From Rivihabitans pingtungensis (GTDB taxonomy: Bacteria > Pseudomonadota > Gammaproteobacteria > Burkholderiales > Aquaspirillaceae): a stretch of DNA of 64,000 bases. Position numbers and translations under genes: made by a program. The notes under the pieces are model-generated. The model saw only the letters and a program-made list of their open reading frames with translations, was not told where the DNA came from and ran no database searches. The stretch spans positions 1 to 64,000 of the forward strand of contig NZ_QJKI01000019.1 of the NCBI RefSeq assembly GCF_003201855.1. The letters run 5' to 3'. Positions 56,670 to 64,000 of this stretch are shown here, piece by piece. Each line of letters opens with the position of its first letter. The stretch's first letter is position 1.

Positions 56670-56688
56670 GCGCACCAAAAACGGGCGT

Positions 56689-57264
56689 TCAGCCCAGCAG
56701 ATCGGCCATGTCGATGATGCGCTGGGCCACCTCAGCCAGCTTGCAGTTAGTCTGCATGGCCTTGCTGCGCAACACATTGTAGGCCTCTGCTTCGGAAAAC
56801 CCCCGGCTTTTCATCAGGATGCCCTTGGCGCGTTCGATGGTCTTGCGCTCGGCCAGCCGGGCTTCGGCTGCGCTCACCTGAGCGCGCAGTCGCTGTTCTT
56901 CCTCAAAGCGCGCCTGTGCCACTTGCAGGATGGGCAGAATGCGCGCCTCGGCCAGGCCTTCCACCACATAGGCAGTCACGCCGGCTTGGATCGCCGCCCG
57001 AATGCTGCTGTTGCCACCATCATCGGTAAACATCACGATCGGGTGCGGCGCCGACTGGCTGAGCACGCACACCTGCTCCAGCGTATCGCGGCTGGGCGAT
57101 TCGGTATCGACAATGATCACATCCGGGGCAAGCTGCGCAACCTGATCCGCCAGAATAAAAGCATTGTCAGCTTCACCCACCACCAGACAGCCGGCGGCGG
57201 TCAGCGCATCGCGCAGCCGCCCCAGATGTCGGGGAGTATCGTTGACCAACAAAACTTTCAGCAT
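56689..57264 (-). CDS. nasT: NasT-type ANTAR antiterminator
   Basis: A 191-residue protein: receiver-like domain (~1-120; Asp in DVIIVDTES, but no conserved Thr/Lys pair late in the domain) and a C-terminal ANTAR domain (~130-190; RKTIERAKGILMKSRGFSEAEAYNVLR). It binds leader RNA to let RNA polymerase pass the terminator at 56414-56464. In known systems it is held by the nitrate sensor NasS; no nasS is in this window. Start ATG 57264 has a weak ribosome site. Confidence 0.9.
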   Translation of the reverse strand: MLKVLLVNDTPRHLGRLRDALTAAGCLVVGEADNAFILADQVAQLAPDVIIVDTESPSRDTLEQVCVLSQSAPHPIVMFTDDGGNSSIRAAIQAGVTAYVVEGLAEARILPILQVAQARFEEEQRLRAQVSAAEARLAERKTIERAKGILMKSRGFSEAEAYNVLRSKAMQTNCKLAEVAQRIIDMADLLG

Positions 57265-57363
57265 GGGTTTCTCGAAAGGTACGGACAAAACAGTCATGCG
57301 CGGCGTCCAGCAAGAACCGTGCACGCGATGTATCTGTCTGGCAGGCGAGGGCAAACAAGCAGC

Positions 57364-57411
57364 AAAAAGGCCATGGGCAGACCACGCGGCAAGCGCAGTC
57401 TGCCCATGGCC
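57364..57411 (-). terminator. Intrinsic terminator after folE2
   Basis: A perfect 14-bp inverted repeat GGCCATGGGCAGAC/GTCTGCCCATGGCC with a 15-base loop, followed on the minus strand by TTTTT. Lies 21 bp after the folE2 stop and before nasT. Confidence 0.9.
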
Positions 57412-57431
57412 GGGCAGGCAGACAATCAAAC

Positions 57432-58238
57432 TCAGGCCTGGGGGCGCTCGAACTCGATCAGCGCATAGGCAGAATGATTGTGGATGGATTCAAAGTTTTC
57501 ACTTTCCACCACATAGGCGTCGATGCGGGCATCGGCGGTCAGCGCGGCGGCCACATCGCGCACCAGGTCTTCGACAAACTTGGGGTTATCGTAGGCGCGC
57601 TCGGTGACGTATTTTTCATCCGGGCGCTTGAGCAGGCCATACAGCTCACAGGAGGCCTGGCGTTCAGCGATGTCGATCAGCTCTTCGATCCACACGTGCT
57701 GGGCGGTGCGCGCGGTGATGGTGATGTGCGAGCGCTGGTTGTGCGCGCCGCGCTCGGAGATTTTTTTCGAGCATGGGCACAGGCTGGTGACCGGAATCAA
57801 CACCTTCATGGTGAAGCGATACTGGCCATCGCGCAGCTCGCCGATCAAGGTCACGTCGTAATCCAGCAGGCTTTGCACGCCGGAGACTGGCGCGGTTTTG
57901 TTGACGAAGTACGGAAAGCGCATTTCCAGATAGCCGGACGGCGCTTCCAGTCGCTCGACCATCTGGCGCACGATCTGCTCGAACGAGGCCACCGACAGCT
58001 CACGCTCCTGGGCGTTGAGGATCTCAACAAAGCGCGACATATGGGTGCCCTTGAAATGCTGGGGCAGGTGCACGTACATGTCGAATACGCCCACGCTGTG
58101 CTGCACGCCGCCGCTGCGGTCGGCCACCAGCACGGGATGGCGAATGGATTTGATCCCCACCTTGTTGATGGCGATATTGCGGATGTCGGCCGAGGCCTGC
58201 ACGTCGGGCATGGCGGCGGCGGTAGATTCAACGGTCAT
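57432..58238 (-). CDS. folE2: GTP cyclohydrolase FolE2 (type IB)
   Basis: A ~268-residue FolE2/COG1469 enzyme converting GTP to dihydroneopterin triphosphate for folate or queuosine synthesis. Typical features are the [25 protein letters not shown]-terminus, [11 protein letters not shown], the metal cysteine in [20 protein letters not shown] and a final NHSAYALIE. FolE2 tolerates metals other than zinc, so in some bacteria it replaces FolE when zinc is low. No Zur box is visible. The start is uncertain, with no clear ribosome site. Confidence 0.92.
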   Translation of the reverse strand: MTVESTAAAMPDVQASADIRNIAINKVGIKSIRHPVLVADRSGGVQHSVGVFDMYVHLPQHFKGTHMSRFVEILNAQERELSVASFEQIVRQMVERLEAPSGYLEMRFPYFVNKTAPVSGVQSLLDYDVTLIGELRDGQYRFTMKVLIPVTSLCPCSKKISERGAHNQRSHITITARTAQHVWIEELIDIAERQASCELYGLLKRPDEKYVTERAYDNPKFVEDLVRDVAAALTADARIDAYVVESENFESIHNHSAYALIEFERPQA

Positions 58239-58331
58239 GGGGCAAGAAAATGAAAACAAGACCGAACGAGTATAGCGCCGCTAAATAGTTGAGTAAAGAA
58301 CTCGGTTTTTGCTTGGCTGCGTGGGCTTTGG

Positions 58332-58417
58332 CGTGGCTCACAAAACTCACCGGGCCGTGTTGCGCGATCTTGCCGTGTAACAAGGGCAGGCGGGATTGAG
58401 GGGGTGAGTGGTGCTTA
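58332..58417. repeat. Palindromic MITE-like repeat, copy R9 (internally deleted)
   Basis: An ~86-bp derivative of the R8 family with part of the centre lost (GGCTCACAAAACTCAC...GGTGAGTGGTGC-TTA). Its final TTA is also the first flanking TTA of R10. Confidence 0.7.
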
Positions 58418-58532
58418 GAGCCGCTAACAAAACCCTCCTGGCGTTGTTGTGTGACCTTGTCGTACTACTTGTACTGTCTGCGGTCACACGCCTAGCCAGG
58501 AACGCTGCGCTGGGTTTTGTTAGCGACTCTTA
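58415..58532. repeat. Palindromic MITE-like repeat, copy R10 (inverted, full length)
   Basis: 118 bp, opposite orientation to R8, flanked by TTA (58415-58417) and TTA (58530-58532). The latter is the reversed stop codon of the next gene. Stems GTGTGACC/GGTCACAC are perfect. Directly abuts R9. Confidence 0.9.
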
Positions 58533-59141
58533 TCCGCTGGCTTCTGTCACCGTGCGCCAGGCCTGTTCCGGCGCATGAATGCTGGCCAGGGTGCCAGCGG
58601 CCAGGGCATGCACGGCTGTGCTGCACACGTGTGCCTCATCCAGCGGCTGCATGCCGTGGTGCAACAACCAGCTTGGCGGGCAGCGGCCATGGCTGTCGCG
58701 GGTGCGGTGTGCGGGCAGGCCGGGCAAGGTGTCGTACAGCCAGCCGTCGCAGCCGATATACACATGCAGCGGCAACGCCCCCTGACCTGGGGCGTAATAC
58801 CCCCAGATGCGAAACGGGCTGTTATCCACCGGACACAGGCCAAATTCGACACACACCGCCTCCAGAATGGCATTGCGCTGCGGTGCGCCCGGCCAGTGCA
58901 GCAGCAGCTCAATCACCTGCTGACAGGTCAGCGTGGCCAGGCCCGGGGCAATGGCCTCGGGCTTGAGCTGGGTCAGCGGATGCGGGTCGGCCAGATACTG
59001 GTTGAGTAGCTGATAACGGCGATGAAAATCGTCCATGGTCAGCGGATTGCCGGACAGGGCATAGGCATGGCTGGCCATCGGCAGATAGCTGCGCGGACCG
59101 GCAAAAGCCTGGGCCAAAAACGGATGGGGTTCGGACAACAT
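58530..59141 (-). CDS. Hypothetical protein, 203 aa
   Basis: Unrecognised soluble protein (MLSEPHPFLAQAFAGPRSYLP...), rich in His, Pro, Trp and with several cysteines (TCQQV, AVCVEFGLCPV, YIGCDGW, GRCPPSW). No signal peptide. AAGGAG six bases before ATG 59141. Its TAA stop is shared with repeat R10, and R11 lies upstream. Cysteine spacing does not form a clear metal site. Confidence 0.65.
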   Translation of the reverse strand: MLSEPHPFLAQAFAGPRSYLPMASHAYALSGNPLTMDDFHRRYQLLNQYLADPHPLTQLKPEAIAPGLATLTCQQVIELLLHWPGAPQRNAILEAVCVEFGLCPVDNSPFRIWGYYAPGQGALPLHVYIGCDGWLYDTLPGLPAHRTRDSHGRCPPSWLLHHGMQPLDEAHVCSTAVHALAAGTLASIHAPEQAWRTVTEASG

Positions 59142-59192
59142 GCGCGCTCCTTGCTGAAAACAGCCCAGCACAAGAACGCCCGGCACCTGACG

Positions 59193-59303
59193 GTGTGAAG
59201 CTCACAAACCCTGCTGGCGTGGTGACAGACCTTGCCGCATCCCCGAACGGTTACGGTTGCACGCCTGGCCCGGATCGCTGCTGCATGTTGTTCGCGGCGT
59301 TTA
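59193..59303. repeat. Palindromic MITE-like repeat, copy R11 (inverted, diverged)
   Basis: ~111 bp, the most diverged of the nearly full-length copies. Its right end ...TTCGCGGCG-T-TTA provides the ruvX stop codon (59301-59303). Confidence 0.72.
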
Positions 59304-59756
59304 CAGTGGCTCGATACCCGCCGCCTGCGGCATGTCCAGAAAACTTTGCAAAATCACCTGCGCCGCCACCTGATCCAGCGCCGGCTTTTGCCGGCGGCCG
59401 CGCAGGCCGGCGTCGTTCAGCTGCACTTCGGCCACCTGCGAGCTGTGGCGCTCGTCCACCAGCCACACCGGCAGGCCAAAGCGCCCATGCAGGCGCTGGG
59501 CAAATTTGCGCGCCAGCCGGGTCATCTCGTGCGGGGTGCCGTCGGCGTGGGTGGGCAGGCCCACCACCAGCGCGGCGGGCGACCATTCCTGAATCAAGAC
59601 GCCGATGCGGGCAAAGCGCTGGTCGTTGCTGTCACCAGTGATGGTTTCCAGCGGATGGGCAATCGCCACCTCGGTATTGCCCAAGGCCACGCCAATGCGC
59701 GCCTGGCCAAAGTCAAAGCCCAGCAAAGCGCCTTGCGGCAGCGCAACATCAGGCAT
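59301..59756 (-). CDS. ruvX: Putative pre-16S rRNA nuclease (YqgF/RuvX)
   Basis: A 151-residue RNase H-like fold protein: [17 protein letters not shown] (first acidic residue), [10 protein letters not shown] and [14 protein letters not shown] (second) and the final [15 protein letters not shown]. It matures the 16S rRNA 5' end. Overlaps yqgE by eight bases; the pair is conserved across proteobacteria. Stop shared with repeat R11. Confidence 0.93.
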   Translation of the reverse strand: MPDVALPQGALLGFDFGQARIGVALGNTEVAIAHPLETITGDSNDQRFARIGVLIQEWSPAALVVGLPTHADGTPHEMTRLARKFAQRLHGRFGLPVWLVDERHSSQVAEVQLNDAGLRGRRQKPALDQVAAQVILQSFLDMPQAAGIEPL

Positions 59757-60309
59757 GGCCGGCCTCGCCCGACAGCGCCAGCGGGTCAAAACCCAGCAAT
59801 TGCATGGCGGCGCGGAAGCGATCCTGCGCCGGCAGATCAAACACGCAATCCAGATTGGCCGGCACCGTCAGCCAGGCGTTCTGTGCCAGCTCTTGTTCCA
59901 GCTGACCGGCGCCCCAGCCGGCGTAACCCAGCGTCACCAGCATGCGGTAAGGCCCCTCGCCCTGGCTGACCGCCACCAGAATATCGCGCGAGGTGGTCAA
60001 GCCGGTGTCGTCCGAGACGGCCAGTGTGGAGTTCCAGTTATCCAGCGGCTGATGCAGCACAAAGCCACGGTCGGTTTGCACCGGCCCGCCCAGGTACACC
60101 GGCTGTCCGGGCAGCTCGCCTGGCGGCAAGGAGAGGTCGATCTGGTCGAATAGTTCGCCCAGCGAGACTTCGGCAGGGCGGTTGACCACCACACCCATCG
60201 CCCCGTGCTCGTTGTGCTCGCACAGGTAGACCACCGTACCGGCAAAGTTCGGGTCGGTCATATTGGGCATGGCGATCAGGAAGTGATCGGTCAAAGAAAA
60301 TTCATCCAT
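59749..60309 (-). CDS. yqgE: YqgE/AlgH family protein (UPF0301)
   Basis: A 186-residue protein beginning [22 protein letters not shown], with [10 protein letters not shown] and [16 protein letters not shown] typical of UPF0301. Function not settled (AlgH was linked to alginate regulation in Pseudomonas). Co-expressed with ruvX. The 100-bp gap to smc is a divergent promoter region. Confidence 0.93.
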   Translation of the reverse strand: MDEFSLTDHFLIAMPNMTDPNFAGTVVYLCEHNEHGAMGVVVNRPAEVSLGELFDQIDLSLPPGELPGQPVYLGGPVQTDRGFVLHQPLDNWNSTLAVSDDTGLTTSRDILVAVSQGEGPYRMLVTLGYAGWGAGQLEQELAQNAWLTVPANLDCVFDLPAQDRFRAAMQLLGFDPLALSGEAGHA

Positions 60310-60409
60310 GTCAGCATTATGGCATAGGCTGATGCGCTTGCGGCGCGCGCTGACCTGGTTTTCGTTACAATCACGCATTCCTGAATTTCCTGTGGCACTG
60401 TGAAGCTTC

Positions 60410-63400
60410 GTGCGCCTGACTCATCTGAAACTGGCCGGGTTCAAATCCTTTGTCGACCCGACCACCATCCCCGTGCCCGGCCAACTGGTGGCCGTCATCG
60501 GCCCCAATGGCTGCGGCAAATCCAATGTGATCGACGCAGTGCGCTGGGTGCTGGGCGAATCCTCGGCCAAGCAACTGCGCGGCGAATCCATGCAGGACGT
60601 GATTTTTAACGGCTCGTCCACCCGCAAGCCGGTCAGCCGCGCCTCGGTCGAACTGGTGTTCGACAATAGCGAAGGCCGCGCCAGCGGGCCGTGGGGGCAA
60701 TTTGCCGAAATCTCCATCAAGCGCGTGCTGACCCGCCAGGGTGAATCCAGCTACTGGATCAACCAGCAACAAGTGCGCCGGCGCGACATCGCCGATTTGT
60801 TTCTGGGCACTGGCGTCGGCGCCAAGGGCTATGCGGTGATCGAGCAGGGCATGATCTCGCGCATCATCGAGGCGCGCCCGGAAGAACTGCGCGCCTACCT
60901 GGAAGAAGCCGCCGGCGTGTCGCGCTACAAAGAGCGCCGCCGGGAAACCGAATCGCGCCTCTCCGACACCCGCGACAACCTCGCCCGCATCGAAGACATT
61001 CGCCAGGAGCTGGAGCGGCAAACCGAAAAACTGCTGGAGCAGGCCGAAGTCGCCCAGCAATACCACGGCCTGCGCGACGCGCTGACCCACAAGCAAAACC
61101 TGCTGGCCATGGCCCGCCGCCGCGACGCGCAACAGGCCGAGGCCAAGGCGCGCGCCGAGCTGGCGCGGCTGGAAGCCGAGCTGGAGGGCATGAGCAGCCA
61201 GGGCACTGAACTGGACGCCCGGCTAGAAGCCGCCCGCGAGGCGCATTTTGCCGCCACCGACGCCGTGCACCAGCGCCAGGCCGAACAAGCCGAAGCCAGC
61301 GCGCAGCTGGCGCGGCTGGAAGAACAACAACGCCATCGCCGCGACAGCGCCAGCCGCCTGCAACGCGACCTGGACGGCGTGCGCCAGGAGCTGGCCGGGC
61401 TCAGCCAGCAAGAGCGCCAGCTCAACGACGAAATCGAACACTGGGAAGACCAACTCGAAGAAGCCCGGCTGGCCGCCGAAGAAGCCGCCCTGGCCCACGA
61501 TGGCGAAGACGACGGCGTGCCGGCCGCCGAGGCGCTGTTCCGCCAGGCGGACGAAGCGCTGAACACCCTGACCCGCCGCCAGGCCGAGCTGACCCGTCAG
61601 CGCGATCTGGCCCGCCAGCAGGCGCAACACGCCGAAACCGCACTGCGCCGCCAGGCCGAGCGCCGCGAGCGCCTGCACGACGAGGCGCGCCGCCTGAGCG
61701 GCGAAGACAGCGAGGCGCTCAGCCTGGCGCGCGAAGCGCTGGCGCAAGCCGAAACCGAAGCCGAGCAAGCGCGCGAAGTCACCCAGCAGGCCGAAGCCGC
61801 GCTGGAGCAGCTGACCCGCCAGCGCCAGGAGCGCCAGGCCCTGCACACCCGCCAGCGCGACGCGCTGACCCGGCTGCACGCCGACCTGACCGCGTTGGAC
61901 AAACTGCTGGCGCAAGCGGCGCGCGCCGGGCGCGGCGAAGCCTGGCTGGCCGAACATGGCCTGGCCGGGCAAGCGCCGCTGTGGCGGCAACTGGACATCC
62001 AGCCCGGCTGGGAAACCGCCGTAGAAGCCGCCCTGGCGCCGCTGTTGTCGGCGCGCGCGGTGGACGACTGGCCCAGCGACGCCCCGCCCAGCCGGCTGGC
62101 GCTGCTGGCGCGCCACGCCGACGAACCGGCCGCCGAAGCCGAACCGCTGCCCTTGCCCACCCTGGCCAGCAAACTCAGCCTGCGCGCGCCCGAGCTGACT
62201 GGCGCGCTGGCCGACTGGCTGCGCGGCGGCTATGTGGTGGACAGCCTGGACGAACTATACCGCTGGCAGGCGCGGCTGGGGCCGGGCCAGTGGCTGGTGT
62301 GCCGCGACGGCCACCGCGCCATGGGCGCCAGCGTGGCCTATTGGGCGGCGGACGCCGACAGCGGCATGATTGGCCGCCAGGCCGAGCGCGAACGGCTGGC
62401 CGCCGAACACGAGGCGCTGGCGCCGGAGGTCACCGCCCTGGGCGAGGCCTGCGCCGCGCTGGACGCCGAATTGCACGACCAGCAACAGGCGCTGCGGCAA
62501 CTGCGCCAGCACGCCGCCAGCGCCGAACAGGCGCGCGCCCAGGCCGCGCTGCACTGCGCCCGCCAGGAACACACCCAGGCCCAGCACGCCGCCCGCCGCG
62601 CCGCCATCGACGACGAACAAGCCCGGCTGGACGAAGAAGCCGAACAAGAACACGCCAGCATCGAGCACGCCAATCTGTTGGCCGAAGAAGCCGAACTGCA
62701 ACTGGACGAACTCAGCCTGGCGCTGGAGCAAGCCCAGGTGCGCCGGCTGGACGCAGAAACCGGCCTCACCCTGGCGCGCACCCGCAGCCGCGAGCTGGAG
62801 CGCCACGCCCAGGAGGCGCGCTTTGCCCTGTCCACCGCACAAAACCGCCTGAACGAGCTGGAACACCGCCGCGACGACCTGAGCGAGCGCCGCGACACGC
62901 TGAACGAGCGCCAGGAAAACCTGGTGATCGAGCAAGACAGCCTGATCCAGAGCGATCTGGACGAGCTATTGCAAAGCGCGCTGATTGTGCGCGATGAATG
63001 CGAAGAAAAACTCATCGCCGCCCGCGACGCCGCCAACCACGCCACCGAGCTCTTGCGCCAGCTCACCCAGGCCCGCCAGCAGGTGGACGGCGCGCTGGAC
63101 CCGCTGCGCGACGCCATCAACGACTGGCGGCTGAAAAGCCAGGAAGCGCTGCTGACCGTGGAGCGCTTTGACGAAGAACTGCGCAACGCCGAGGCCGACG
63201 AAACCGCGCTATTGGCCGACCTCACCGACGCGGTGAAAGCCTCCGGGCTGGTGGGCGAAATCGGCAAGCTCACCCAGGCCATCACCGGCCTGGGCGCGGT
63301 CAACCTGGCGGCGCTGGACGAACTGACCGCCGCGCGCGAACGCCACGACTACCTGGCCGAGCAAGCCGCCGACCTGACCGCCGCCATGGACACCCTGCTG

Positions 63401-63904
63401 GAAGCCATCGCCAAGATGGACGGCGAAACCCGCGACATGCTGCAAAGCACGTTTGACCAGGTCAACGCCTCGATGCGCGAGCTGTTCCCGCTGCTGTTTG
63501 GCGGCGGCCGCGCCGAGCTGACGCTGACCGGCGAAGACCTGCTGGACGCTGGCGTGCAGATCATCGCCCAGCCGCCCGGCAAAAAGAACTCCACCATTCA
63601 CCTGCTGTCTGGCGGCGAAAAAGCCCTGACCGCCATGAGCCTGGTGTTTTCGCTGTTCCGCCTCAACCCGGCGCCGTTCTGCTTGCTGGACGAAGTGGAC
63701 GCCCCGCTGGACGACGCCAACACCGGGCGCTTTTGCGAGCTGGTCAAACGCATGGCCGACCGCACCCAGTTTTTGTACATCAGCCACAACCGGCTGACCA
63801 TGGAAATGGCCGAACAGCTGATCGGCGTGACCATGCAGGAACAGGGCGTCAGCCGCATTGTGGCGGTGGATATTGTCGAAGCGCTGAAAATGCGCGAACA
63901 GTAA
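60410..63904 (+). CDS. smc: Chromosome segregation protein SMC
   Basis: A 1164-residue SMC: N-terminal ATPase with Walker [10 protein letters not shown] (31-39), long coiled coil (~170-500), hinge (~510-640, [16 protein letters not shown] region), return coiled coil (~650-1000) and C-terminal ATPase with signature [19 protein letters not shown] and Walker [16 protein letters not shown]. It condenses and segregates the chromosome with ScpAB. Starts at GTG 60410. The TAA stop is the flank of repeat R12. Confidence 0.95.
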   Translation: MRLTHLKLAGFKSFVDPTTIPVPGQLVAVIGPNGCGKSNVIDAVRWVLGESSAKQLRGESMQDVIFNGSSTRKPVSRASVELVFDNSEGRASGPWGQFAEISIKRVLTRQGESSYWINQQQVRRRDIADLFLGTGVGAKGYAVIEQGMISRIIEARPEELRAYLEEAAGVSRYKERRRETESRLSDTRDNLARIEDIRQELERQTEKLLEQAEVAQQYHGLRDALTHKQNLLAMARRRDAQQAEAKARAELARLEAELEGMSSQGTELDARLEAAREAHFAATDAVHQRQAEQAEASAQLARLEEQQRHRRDSASRLQRDLDGVRQELAGLSQQERQLNDEIEHWEDQLEEARLAAEEAALAHDGEDDGVPAAEALFRQADEALNTLTRRQAELTRQRDLARQQAQHAETALRRQAERRERLHDEARRLSGEDSEALSLAREALAQAETEAEQAREVTQQAEAALEQLTRQRQERQALHTRQRDALTRLHADLTALDKLLAQAARAGRGEAWLAEHGLAGQAPLWRQLDIQPGWETAVEAALAPLLSARAVDDWPSDAPPSRLALLARHADEPAAEAEPLPLPTLASKLSLRAPELTGALADWLRGGYVVDSLDELYRWQARLGPGQWLVCRDGHRAMGASVAYWAADADSGMIGRQAERERLAAEHEALAPEVTALGEACAALDAELHDQQQALRQLRQHAASAEQARAQAALHCARQEHTQAQHAARRAAIDDEQARLDEEAEQEHASIEHANLLAEEAELQLDELSLALEQAQVRRLDAETGLTLARTRSRELERHAQEARFALSTAQNRLNELEHRRDDLSERRDTLNERQENLVIEQDSLIQSDLDELLQSALIVRDECEEKLIAARDAANHATELLRQLTQARQQVDGALDPLRDAINDWRLKSQEALLTVERFDEELRNAEADETALLADLTDAVKASGLVGEIGKLTQAITGLGAVNLAALDELTAARERHDYLAEQAADLTAAMDTLLEAIAKMDGETRDMLQSTFDQVNASMRELFPLLFGGGRAELTLTGEDLLDAGVQIIAQPPGKKNSTIHLLSGGEKALTAMSLVFSLFRLNPAPFCLLDEVDAPLDDANTGRFCELVKRMADRTQFLYISHNRLTMEMAEQLIGVTMQEQGVSRIVAVDIVEALKMREQ

Positions 63905-64000
63905 GCGCCGCGCACAAATCACCTGGTGTTGTAGCCCCTGGCGTGGCGGTATGTCTTGTGCTGTTTGCGGACTGGGTTTGGTGCGTGCGCGGCTCCTGCG
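63902..64000. repeat. Palindromic MITE-like repeat, copy R12 (diverged, cut by window edge)
   Basis: Begins with the smc stop TAA followed by GCGCCGCGCACAAATC and CCTGGTGTTGT, matching the R8 right arm read inwards. The rest is diverged and the far end lies outside the window or is lost. Confidence 0.6.

Overview
The window is a GC-rich bacterial chromosome segment with tightly packed operons, short overlaps between consecutive genes and few mobile elements. Gene content suggests a betaproteobacterium, most likely of the order Neisseriales (Chromobacteriaceae or a relative): an FbpABC-type ferric iron importer, ArgP/ArgO, DUF493-LipB-LipA, YqgE-RuvX, and an assimilatory nitrate operon behind a sigma-54 promoter. 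The assignment to order is an inference from content; no 16S rRNA gene is present.

Layout. 1-6.7 kb: arginine succinyltransferase operon (aruC-F-G-D-B-E order; first gene cut by the window edge). 6.85-8.3 kb: an AT-rich orphan gene and a MntA/HepT (MNT/HEPN) toxin-antitoxin pair. 8.4-13.5 kb: FMN reductase, a MarR regulator divergent from a PLP aminotransferase, a HicA-like orphan, and the divergent argP/argO pair. 13.5-17.4 kb: fbpA-fbpB-fbpC behind a Fur-box-like promoter. 17.6-22.3 kb: polyamine-type ABC importer. 23.4-25.3 kb: DUF493-lipB-lipA. 25.5-35.6 kb: CoA-type NUDIX hydrolase, a large CHASE-like/PAS/GGDEF/EAL protein, a SIR2-TPR candidate defence protein, a hydrolase, PhoH and a peroxiredoxin. 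35.7-38.6 kb: an MCE/Mla-like lipid transport operon whose ATPase subunit lacks a recognisable Walker A. 38.9-46 kb: MgtC/DUF4010 membrane protein, two orphans, alaS, a chemoreceptor. 46.6-57.3 kb: nitrate assimilation (NasT, NrtABC, NirBD, NasC, siroheme SUMT). 57.4-64 kb: folE2, an orphan, ruvX, yqgE, smc.

The most striking non-coding signal is a family of about 12 copies of a ~118-bp, almost fully palindromic repeat between genes. Termini are GAGCCGCTCACAAAACCC-like, and the best copies are flanked by TTA on both sides. In eight copies one flanking TTA/TAA is exactly the stop codon of the adjacent gene. This fits a MITE that targets TNA trinucleotides and restores the stop codon through target duplication. 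Stem bases vary between copies but stay paired. Two copies sit inside operons (between potA and potD, and between nirD and nasC).

The nitrate operon shows a full regulatory stack in sequence: an NtrC-like dyad, a TGGCACG-N4-CTGC sigma-54 promoter, and a leader with a terminator hairpin next to a gene for the ANTAR antiterminator NasT. The arginine genes at 1-13.5 kb bring catabolism, export and the arginine/lysine-sensing regulator close together.
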